Below, piece after piece: positions 44,874 to 50,698 of a stretch of DNA of 50,698 bases (the first letter of the stretch is position 1; every line of letters starts with the position of its first letter). Both the position numbers and the translations under genes were made by a program. The notes under the pieces were generated by a model that saw nothing but the letters and a program-made list of their open reading frames with translations, was not told the origin of the DNA and made no database searches. Source of the DNA: an uncultured Eubacteriales bacterium (lineage in GTDB: Bacteria > Bacillota > Clostridia > Christensenellales > CAG-917); contig ONYW01000008.1 of assembly GCA_900322215.1 (NCBI GenBank), forward strand, positions 1 through 50,698, written 5' to 3'.

Positions 44874-44986
44874 TTTTTTCCTCACGCTCCTGCGCGCAAC
44901 TCGCGGGCGCGCCTTATGCGCAGGATTTTGCTCTTAGCAAAACTAATATACAAAAAAATTGTACAACCAAACAGGCGATTTGTCAA
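44874..44986 (-). promoter_or_regulatory. Promoter and leader of the NRPS operon
   Basis: Minus strand TTGACA (44986-44981), 17-bp spacer, TACAAT (44963-44958), a near-perfect sigma-A promoter. The leader has TTTTGCT/AGCAAAA and CCTGCGC/GCGCAGG hairpins. The latter ends just before GTGAGGA, a strong ribosome site in front of an ATG at 44874 that is not the PPTase start. Confidence 0.75.
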
Positions 44987-45080
44987 AGTCAACTTTCAAA
45001 AAATAGCCATATCTTTGCCGTTTTGCAAAAAACTCCCGCATTTTGAAGAAAATTTGCCATAAATTCGCGGTTTTTCGGAC

Positions 45081-45122
45081 AAAAAAAAGTTGCCCACAAA
45101 CAGTATGCGAGCAACCCTTTTT
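45081..45122 (-). terminator. Terminator of the feo operon
   Basis: AAAAGTTGC and GCAACCCTTTTT arms with A-run and T-run on either side, so it could work in both directions. Confidence 0.65.
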
Positions 45123-45148
45123 ATTCCTTTGCCAAGAAAAAGATTTGA

Positions 45149-45325
45149 TTATTTGTTGTCTTCCGACTTTGTCGGGAGTTCGTGACAGCAAGATGAGCAA
45201 TGCGCGCAGTCGCAACCGCAGTCACACGTCGGCTTCCCTTTTGCCTTTTTCACGATGAAGGAAACGACTACGCCTACAACTATTGCCGCACACGCCACTA
45301 TAAGAATTATTTCCCACGCGCCCAT
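45149..45325 (-). CDS. FeoB-associated Cys-rich membrane protein
   Basis: A 58-residue protein: MGAWEIILIVACAAIVVGVVVSFIV is one membrane helix, followed by a basic stretch and a Cys-rich tail (CDCGCDCAHCSSCCH) likely to bind metal. This is the known small partner gene that follows feoB in many Bacillota. It overlaps the feoB 3' end by 19 nt and has a GGAGG site. Confidence 0.9.
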   Translation of the reverse strand: MGAWEIILIVACAAIVVGVVVSFIVKKAKGKPTCDCGCDCAHCSSCCHELPTKSEDNK

Positions 45326-47634
45326 AATTTTTTCCTCCAGTCTTTGCCGTATTTGTTATAGAGCACGATGCCCGTCACGACGAGTGCGATAACGAAGAGC
45401 CAGATGAAGAGCGTCCACCACCAAGAACCGATGGTATAGATCATTGCGCCGATGCAGTAGGATGAAGCGAGCCAGAACAGGAGTGTTCCGCCATAACGCT
45501 TTTTGCTGCCGAGTTCCGCCTTTGCAGTACCGACTGCCGCGAAGCACGGGATAGTCGTCATATTGAACGCGATGAACGCGATAAGTGCAGGAACCGTGAT
45601 TCCGGTCGCCATAATCATGGACTGAACTGCGTCGATGCCGTCTTCCGCGTCTATTGCAAGGTCGCCAAAGTCAATACCCGCTACCGCTGAAAGGCAAGCC
45701 GCAAGAGTTGCGAACGTTGCAATAACGTTTTCCTTTGCGATAAGACCTGCGACAACTGCGACGACAAACACCCAGCCGTACGTTCCGAGTTGGCTACCGA
45801 ATCCGAGAGGAGTAAAGAGCGGTTGTACGAATTGAGAGATGTTTGCAAGAATACTCTCGTTGATCTCTTCGTCCTCGAGGAAGTGCCAGCTGAATGAGAA
45901 GTGCGAAAGCAACCAAATGACGATCGTGGACGCAAGGATAATTGTGAACGCCTTCTTGACGAAGTGTTTCGTCTTGTCCCAAAGGTGCGCCATAAGGTTT
46001 TTGAATTGCGGGGCGTGATAGGCAGGAAGTTCCATAATGAACGGAGGCGTCTCGCCTTTGAGCGTCGTGCTTCTCATAAGGAGTACGGACGCGATTGCCG
46101 CAACTATACCGAGTATGTACATGCCAAAGGTGATGGCGTCGGCGTTGCCGATTCCGAAGTATGCGACGATAGCGCCTGCGACTGCCGTAAGAATAGGAAG
46201 TTTTGCACCGCAGGAGAAGAACGGTATGACGCGGATGGTCGCCGTTCTTTCCTTCTCGTCCGCGAGCGTTCTCGTGTTGATCATTGCGGGAACGGAGCAA
46301 CCGAAGCCCATGATCATCGGCATAAACGCACGTCCGGAGAGTCCGAAACGACGGAACATTCTGTCAAGGATAAATGCGATACGCGCCATATATCCGCTGT
46401 CTTCAAGGATCGAGAAGAAGAGGAACAGCGTGAGGATCGGAGGCAAGAACGAAAGAACTGCCGCGAGACCGTCAAAGATACCGTTGTTGATGAGTCCGAT
46501 CGCCCACGGAGCCATAGAACTCTCCTCTACGAGACCGCCGAGCCAGCCGAAGAATTGACCGACGATGAGATCGTTCCATACGTTGTTGATAAACACACCC
46601 GGCGATGCGAGCGCGCCGTCATAAAGCGTCGACAATATGAGTACGCCTGCATTCAAAGGCTCGCCAGCTTCATTCAAAAGCCCAAGGTCTTCGAGTGTTG
46701 GGAGCTTGAAAATTGCGCCGAGATACAAGAAGTCTTCGCCAAACGTGAGGTGGAAGATTGCAAACAAAATGACGACGAAGATCGGAATACCCCAAATCTT
46801 GTGCGTGAGCACCTTGTCCGCCTTGTCGGACTTTGTCATTTTGAGAGTGTCTTTTTCTTTCTTCGTGACCGCTTGAGCAAAGTTTTTGGAGATATATTGA
46901 TATCTTCCGTCTGCGATAAGCGCTTCGAAGTCGTCGCCAAAGGTCTCGTCCTCAAAAGTCTCCTTAAATTCGTCGACCATAGGCGCGGTCTCTTTGTGCA
47001 TTTCAACTTCGATAGAGTCGTTTTCTACAAGTTTGATGGCATGGAAGAGCGGATCTTGGACGTTTTGACCTTTGAGAGCGATCTTTACGTCGCCGATGAG
47101 ATGAGAGAGCGCGCTATCAGCAAGAACTGTCGTTCCCTCTCGTGCTTGACCGCTCACTTCGTATGCCTTTTCCATGAGTTCTTTAAGACCTGTCTCTTTG
47201 AGTGCGGAGATTGCGACGACAGGCACGCCGAGTTTCTCTTCAAGCGCCTTTGCGTCTATCTTGTCCCCTGCCTTTTCAACCGCGTCGATCATGTTGAGTG
47301 CGACGACGACAGGAACGTCAATTTCAAGAATTTGAGTGGTTAGATACAGGTTTCTCTCGAGGTTTGTCGCGTCAACGATGTTGATTACGCAGTCAGGTTT
47401 TTCATCGAGAATGTAGTTCCTCGCAATGACTTCTTCCGGTGTGTACGGAGAAAGTGAGTAGATGCCCGGAAGGTCAACGATCGCAACGGGATTCGGAGTC
47501 TTTTTGTAGACGCCGTCTCTCTTGTCAACCGTAACGCCCGGCCAGTTGCCTACGTGTGCAGTAGAACCCGTAAGACTGTTAAACAGCGTCGTTTTGCCGC
47601 AGTTCGGGTTGCCGGCTAATGCAAATTTTTTCAT
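45307..47634 (-). CDS. feoB: Ferrous iron transport protein B
   Basis: The 775-residue membrane transporter takes up Fe(II). The N-terminal G domain (residues 1-~165) shows GNPNCGKTTLFN, DLPGIYSLSPYT, and NMID; a GDI-like linker follows to ~270, then two Gate domains and core helices (IPFFSCGAKLPI near 475; further gate near 690). I chose 47634 because GGAGG precedes it and the ATG overlaps the feoA stop (ATGA). An ATG 9 codons upstream (MCCDGGCGQ) inside feoA is possible. Confidence 0.95.
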   Translation of the reverse strand: MKKFALAGNPNCGKTTLFNSLTGSTAHVGNWPGVTVDKRDGVYKKTPNPVAIVDLPGIYSLSPYTPEEVIARNYILDEKPDCVINIVDATNLERNLYLTTQILEIDVPVVVALNMIDAVEKAGDKIDAKALEEKLGVPVVAISALKETGLKELMEKAYEVSGQAREGTTVLADSALSHLIGDVKIALKGQNVQDPLFHAIKLVENDSIEVEMHKETAPMVDEFKETFEDETFGDDFEALIADGRYQYISKNFAQAVTKKEKDTLKMTKSDKADKVLTHKIWGIPIFVVILFAIFHLTFGEDFLYLGAIFKLPTLEDLGLLNEAGEPLNAGVLILSTLYDGALASPGVFINNVWNDLIVGQFFGWLGGLVEESSMAPWAIGLINNGIFDGLAAVLSFLPPILTLFLFFSILEDSGYMARIAFILDRMFRRFGLSGRAFMPMIMGFGCSVPAMINTRTLADEKERTATIRVIPFFSCGAKLPILTAVAGAIVAYFGIGNADAITFGMYILGIVAAIASVLLMRSTTLKGETPPFIMELPAYHAPQFKNLMAHLWDKTKHFVKKAFTIILASTIVIWLLSHFSFSWHFLEDEEINESILANISQFVQPLFTPLGFGSQLGTYGWVFVVAVVAGLIAKENVIATFATLAACLSAVAGIDFGDLAIDAEDGIDAVQSMIMATGITVPALIAFIAFNMTTIPCFAAVGTAKAELGSKKRYGGTLLFWLASSYCIGAMIYTIGSWWWTLFIWLFVIALVVTGIVLYNKYGKDWRKKLWARGK

Positions 47635-47867
47635 TTGTCCGCAACCTCCGTCACAACACATACCGCTTCGTTCTTGCGGAGCGTGAGTTCATAACCACGC
47701 AAGGTTATCTCGATAGGATCGCCGAGCGGCGCTTTCTTTCTCATATAGACTTCCGCGCCCGGGGTGATGCCCATGTCGAACAACCTCCTTTTAATTTTCC
47801 CGTCAGCGACGACGCGCTTTACCCTGCCCGTCTCACCGATCGAGAATTGATCAAGAGTCTTTTCCAT
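47631..47867 (-). CDS. feoA: Ferrous iron transport protein A (second copy)
   Basis: The 78-residue SH3-like FeoA has RRLFDMGITPGAEVYMRKKAPLGDPIEITLRGYELTLRKNEA, the family core. It is thought to support FeoB at the membrane. AAGGAG precedes the ATG. It has its own upstream region with a palindromic operator (47907-47922), separated from the first feoA gene by repeats F and G. Confidence 0.93.
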   Translation of the reverse strand: MEKTLDQFSIGETGRVKRVVADGKIKRRLFDMGITPGAEVYMRKKAPLGDPIEITLRGYELTLRKNEAVCVVTEVADK

Positions 47868-47906
47868 ATGTATTCTCTCCTTATATATAATTTACGATTT
47901 AATTTT

Positions 47907-47922
47907 GTTAGCCCGCGCTAAC
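47907..47922. promoter_or_regulatory. Palindromic operator upstream of feoA2-feoB
   Basis: GTTAGCCCGCGCTAAC, arms GTTAGC / GCTAAC. It matches the pattern of the two sites upstream of the first feoA gene and resembles DtxR/IdeR-family metal-repressor operators. Confidence 0.55.
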
Positions 47923-48023
47923 CCACTTCCGTTTTTAAAGTGCTTTCGCACTATTTAAATGGATTATATATTGATATTTAATCTATTCACTAATAATATT
48001 TATATTACCTCGCACAGTTGCAG

Positions 48024-48150
48024 TTGCAAAAACCGGGATATTTGGATGAGATGCAAGGCATCGTGCTTTGACAAGGCAACCCAATGTACATAGGCGTACA
48101 TGGTTGACTTGGCAAAGTGCGATAACACAGCAGGTCGCCAAATAGCACAG
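48024..48150. repeat. Nested-palindrome element, copy F
   Basis: Left TTTGGATGAGATGCAAGG, core CAACCCAATGTAC-ATAGGC-GTACATGGTTG, right GCAGGTCGCCAAATAGC. In direct tandem with copy G. Confidence 0.85.
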
Positions 48151-48280
48151 TTGCAAAAACTGGGATATTTGGATGAAGAGCAAGGAAAGGCGCTTTGAAC
48201 AGGCAACCCAATGTACATGGCGTACATGGTTGACTGGGCAAAGTGACTTGACACCGCTATTCGCCAAATAGCACAGTTTT
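48151..48280. repeat. Nested-palindrome element, copy G
   Basis: Left AAAAACTGGGATATTTGG, core as in copy F, right CCAAATAGCACAGTTTT, directly followed by the stop codon (48281-48283) of the first feoA gene. Confidence 0.85.
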
Positions 48281-48493
48281 TTAAGCGACGAAGATTTTGG
48301 TGGAAATATTCCTATCCAACGCAATCCTTCCGTCTTTCACCTTGCACACCACACTACCGCCTGAGGAAGACAAAACAGTTATTTCGCTATTTATTGTGAT
48401 GCCCAGGTTTTCCAAGTGCTTTTTTGTCTTTTCGTCTGCGGCGATACGCACGATACGCAAAAGACTGTTTGTCGGTGCAATTACTATTGGCAT
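48281..48493 (-). CDS. feoA: FeoA-family protein (first copy)
   Basis: The 70-residue protein (MPIVIAPTNSLLRIVRIAADEKTKKHLENLGITINSEITVLSSSGGSVVCKVK) has the FeoA SH3-like core. The ATG at 48493 has GAGGAG at the right distance. It heads the ferrous iron locus behind a strong promoter with two operators. Two feoA genes before feoB are common in Clostridia. Confidence 0.88.
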   Translation of the reverse strand: MPIVIAPTNSLLRIVRIAADEKTKKHLENLGITINSEITVLSSSGGSVVCKVKDGRIALDRNISTKIFVA

Positions 48494-48576
48494 GATATCT
48501 CCTCTTTCAGTCCGCCTCGGAAAAAGTCCCAAGCGGACGGTCCGTCTTTGTGAGTTGCGGACAAATTCTATCCGCG

Positions 48577-48656
48577 GTTATTCTTGACTAACCAATGCCT
48601 ATTCCGAGTTATTCAAGACTAACTGATATTGTACACACAATTATCCTCCTTGTCAA
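48577..48656 (-). promoter_or_regulatory. feo promoter with two tandem palindromic operators
   Basis: Minus strand TTGACA (48656-48651), 17-bp spacer, TACAAT (48633-48628). GTTATTCAAGACTAAC (48608-48623) covers the start site and GTTATTCTTGACTAAC (48577-48592) lies 31 bp further, about three helical turns. Both fit GTTA-N8-TAAC. An iron-responsive DtxR-type repressor is inferred. Confidence 0.7.
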
Positions 48657-48751
48657 CAGATTATGAACAAAATTTCATATTCTTGCAATTTATCCTCAAA
48701 CTTCGCCCCGAAGTTTCCGGAATTCCTGCATAGTACAAGCCTCATCTGCAC

Positions 48752-48783
48752 AAAAAAACGAACCGCAAGGGTTCGTATTTTTC
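48752..48783 (-). terminator. Terminator, outer, downstream of tRNA-Leu
   Basis: ACGAACC-GCAAG-GGTTCGT stem with T-run on the minus strand, next to a repeated tRNA-Leu 3' end (48789-48801). Confidence 0.75.
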
Positions 48784-48788
48784 TTGCT

Positions 48789-48945
48789 TGGTGCGGATGA
48801 CCACAAGCAAAGGAAATTGCAAGCGCACAGCATTTGCAAGAGCCGTGCGCAGTGGACGAGCCACACCAGCACACGCAAAGCGTGATTTGCCTATGGCAAA
48901 TAAAAAGCGACTCAACTTTAAGTCGCTTTTGCTGGTGCGGATGAC
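48789..48945. repeat. Duplicated 3' end of tRNA-Leu, 144 bp apart
   Basis: TGGTGCGGATGAC occurs at 48789-48801 and in the tRNA at 48933-48945. Each copy is followed (minus strand) by its own terminator hairpin. The 131 bp between hold short palindromes only. Confidence 0.7.
48902..48930 (-). terminator. Terminator of tRNA-Leu
   Basis: AAAAGCGACTTAAAGTTGAGTCGCTTTTTA on the minus strand consists of an 8-bp stem and T-run; quoted arms are AAGCGACT / AGTCGCTT. Confidence 0.85.
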
Positions 48946-49016
48946 AGGACTTGAACCTGCACGCTCGTCGCACTAGAACCTAAATCTAGCGTGTATGCCA
49001 ATTTCACCACATCCGC
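48933..49016 (-). tRNA. tRNA-Leu(UAG)
   Basis: Acceptor GCGGATG / CATCCGC-A-CCA, long variable arm, anticodon loop TTTAGGT in CTAGA/TCTAG stem giving UAG. CCA is encoded. Confidence 0.95.
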
Positions 49017-49156
49017 ATGGCAAATATTATATACGGCTTTTTATGCGATTTAAAGTAAATATTTTGAGACAAAAACAAAATTTTTTTCATTTTCCTCAAA
49101 AATTGTAAAAAAAGTTGTTGCATTTTGAGAATATGTTTGCTATTATATTTTGGCAC

Positions 49157-49231
49157 GCGGGAGTGATTCAGTGGTAGAATGCCACCTTGCCAAGGTGGAA
49201 GTCGCGGGTCCGAATCCCGTCTCCCGCTCCA
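49157..49231 (+). tRNA. tRNA-Gly(GCC)
   Basis: Acceptor GCGGGAG / CTCCCGC-T-CCA; anticodon arm CCACC-TTGCCAA-GGTGG gives GCC. Confidence 0.95.
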
Positions 49232-49250
49232 TAGGAGCAATCCTAAAATC

Positions 49251-49326
49251 GCGTCCTTAGCTCAGTTGGTAGAGCAACTGACTCTTAATCAGTGGGTCCA
49301 GGGTTCGAGTCCCTGAGGACGCACCA
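49251..49326 (+). tRNA. tRNA-Lys(CUU)
   Basis: Acceptor GCGTCCT / AGGACGC-A-CCA; anticodon arm ACTGA-CTCTTAA-TCAGT gives CTT. It follows tRNA-Gly by 19 bp. Confidence 0.95.
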
Positions 49327-49519
49327 CAATGAACACAGCAATGTGTTCATTTTTTTTGCTCTCAGTGACTCGAACCCTGCGGGTACGTGTCCGACTTCGG
49401 CGTTGCCGAGGGCATCCGCCTCGTTCACTCTGGCTACAAACAATTCACAGGATTGTTTGTTTTACGCTTCGTGCCCTTCGGACGCACCACTATGAACACA
49501 GCAATGTGTTCATTTTTTT
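49317..49519. repeat. Duplicated tRNA-Lys 3' end with terminator, 163 bp apart
   Basis: The 40-bp block GGACGCACCAC.ATGAACACAG...TTCATTTTTTT at 49317-49356 recurs at 49480-49519 with one mismatch. Each copy has the hairpin ATGAACACA-GCAA-TGTGTTCAT with T-run. Between them lies ~120 bp including repeat module R3. Confidence 0.85.
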
Positions 49520-49611
49520 GCGCTCCCCTCTGTAACTGAAAGTATTTTTGCATTTTATCAATACACGTGTAGCGTTTTTGGGGTGTTTTTCGACAAAATT
49601 CGACTTTGCGT

Positions 49612-49640
49612 TTGTGTTTGGCTTTGCTATATGGTAAAAT
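49612..49640 (+). promoter_or_regulatory. Promoter of the MBG-repeat protein gene
   Basis: TTGTGT (49612-49617), 17-bp spacer, TAAAAT (49635-49640). Confidence 0.65.
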
Positions 49641-49665
49641 ATGGAAAAACTTGTGGGAGTGGCGT

Positions 49666-50698
49666 ATGCGAAATACTTACGGAATTTGCATATTCTTTAT
49701 GGTAGCGATTTGTATCGCTGTTTTCGCATTGTGCTTTACGATCACAGGTCAACAGAATATGGCTTTGGCGGAGTCGAAAATCCCTATAACTATTGAGATT
49801 GACGACAAAGAAAGCGAGTACGGCGACGAGTTTGCGGAACTCACTGCGCGCATAGTCGAGGGCTCTCTCAAAGACGGAGATACCCTTGCCGACGTTATAG
49901 AACTTGAAATCGACGGTGACACCCGCTTTGTCGGCACGTTCGATATCGTCTTCACTGCCATAAACGACGACTACACTGTAAGTTGCGATGCGCCCGGCAC
50001 GTATACTCTTGTTCCGCGCAATATAAGCATTGCCGTGGACGATAAATCTTCGTATTATGGTGACGAACTCCTCCCTCTCAGCGCGACTTTGACGAGTGGA
50101 ACGCTGATCGAAGACGATACCCTCGAAGAGATTCTTTCCTTTGAAAAAGCGGAGGGCAAAGTCGCGGGCGAATACGAAATCGACTGCGAGTGCCTCGATG
50201 AAAACTACAATGCCGCAATAACAAACGGCAAATACGTCGTTCTTCCTCGTCCGATCACGGTGTCCGTATCCGACGCGGCAAGCACCTACGGCGAAGAGGT
50301 TGCAAAGAACAAAGTCGAACTTGAAAACGGTACGTTTGTCGGTTCCGACACGCTTGAAACCGTCGTATCTCTCACCGAGCCCGACGGACTTTGCGCGGGC
50401 GTATATGAGGTTTACGCGCACGCGAGTAGCAATTACAGTTTGACAGTCAATTACACAAACGGAACGCATTCTTTGAACACGATCTCAAAGCGCGACATTT
50501 CATCGGCGATAGAATTTGACGTAGAAGACGGCGCGTCCCTCGTAGAAGGAAGCAAAGTTTTCTACTCAACCGGCGGCGTATCCGTCGCAGGAAACGACAT
50601 CACCCAGGGTCTTCCGAGAGTCGAAGAACTTTTCGAAGCCCGTAAGCCGAAGGGTATCGCGGAGATCTGCGAACAGGACGGCACCGTCGTCTCCATCG
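49666..50698 (+). CDS. Secreted MBG-repeat protein running in frame into RpoC sequence (partial)
   Basis: The frame is open to the window edge (344 codons). The ATG follows GGGAG and a promoter. A signal peptide ([24 protein letters not shown]...) is followed by three ~80-residue MBG-type repeats ([16 protein letters not shown]..., [16 protein letters not shown]..., [16 protein letters not shown]...), as in surface adhesins. From about residue 299 the sequence changes to [16 protein letters not shown] and [16 protein letters not shown], which is diagnostic of the RNA polymerase beta' subunit of Bacillota. A secreted protein cannot use this, so the join is either a rearrangement or an assembly chimera. 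Confidence 0.75.
   Translation, partial: MRNTYGICIFFMVAICIAVFALCFTITGQQNMALAESKIPITIEIDDKESEYGDEFAELTARIVEGSLKDGDTLADVIELEIDGDTRFVGTFDIVFTAINDDYTVSCDAPGTYTLVPRNISIAVDDKSSYYGDELLPLSATLTSGTLIEDDTLEEILSFEKAEGKVAGEYEIDCECLDENYNAAITNGKYVVLPRPITVSVSDAASTYGEEVAKNKVELENGTFVGSDTLETVVSLTEPDGLCAGVYEVYAHASSNYSLTVNYTNGTHSLNTISKRDISSAIEFDVEDGASLVEGSKVFYSTGGVSVAGNDITQGLPRVEELFEARKPKGIAEICEQDGTVVSI

Noticed and set aside
44299-44874. 191-codon minus-strand frame with a good ribosome site
   Set aside because: Beyond the first ~35 codons it is an out-of-frame shadow of the PPTase gene, rich in Arg and Cys. Only its start region is of interest and is reported as a finding.
45901-47343. 480-codon plus-strand open frame
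   Set aside because: It is the antisense shadow of feoB, with an improbable composition full of Arg, Asp and Cys.
48024-48280. CRISPR-like or integron attC array
   Set aside because: Only two tandem units occur, with no spacers between them, no cas or integron integrase genes nearby, and the same units occur singly elsewhere.

Overview
The window looks like a chromosomal segment of a gut-type Clostridia bacterium (Bacillota). The grounds are the mcsA/mcsB/clpC stress genes, sigma-A promoters with 17-bp spacing, AGGAGG-type ribosome binding sites, SpoIIE/STAS/RsbW-type signalling proteins, and a dipeptide NRPS of the kind known from gut Clostridia. No rRNA or CRISPR array is present. Most of the left and right thirds is read on the minus strand.

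Layout. 1-9.8 kb: housekeeping genes on the minus strand: an HD-domain nucleotidase, an hpf / sugar isomerase / pgi operon, clpC with an McsA-McsB fusion gene behind a promoter whose spacer is a CtsR-like box, then galU and galE. 9.8-15.3 kb: a tRNA-Ser(GCU)-like gene without a matching 5' acceptor strand, a small RNA unit, dinB, a Na/Pi cotransporter, rdgB and a YfcE-type phosphoesterase. 15.3-24.5 kb: tRNA-Ala(CGC) and an inserted element bounded by a 21-bp repeat of the tRNA 3' end. This element carries ardA and a large serine recombinase gene. That gene is broken twice, by a 29-bp tandem duplication and by a second 4.77-kb mobilizable element with its own recombinase, relaxase, TnpW-like protein and acetyltransferase. 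Removing both interruptions restores a 536-codon frame exactly. 24.5-28.7 kb: a 1280-residue secreted, membrane-anchored repeat protein. 28.8-32.5 kb: a two-component operon in which one 7TM sensor-kinase-like gene carries an in-frame amber codon. 32.6-45 kb: a translationally coupled operon of phosphopantetheinyl transferase, a 2408-residue NRPS (C-A-T-C-A-T-R), a MATE transporter fused to an RsbW-like ATPase domain, a STAS protein, and a SpoIIE-type phosphatase with a second ATPase domain. 45-48.7 kb: a feoA-feoA-feoB-Cys-rich peptide ferrous iron locus with three palindromic operators. 48.7-49.5 kb: tRNA-Leu, tRNA-Gly, tRNA-Lys. The last kilobase is an open-ended gene for a secreted MBG-repeat protein that runs in frame into RNA polymerase beta' (RpoC) sequence.

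How the parts work together. The NRPS operon joins a synthase, its activating enzyme, a probable exporter and all three parts of a partner-switching circuit (kinase, STAS switch, phosphatase), with the kinase domain on the exporter. This is the best candidate for a little-described system. The second notable signal is a family of at least eight ~110-130-bp nested-palindrome elements (146-271, 966-1081, 10286-10393, 10402-10529, 13922-14047, 24788-24880, 48024-48150, 48151-48280). Their stems differ in sequence between copies yet still pair, and five of them end at the stop codon of a gene.
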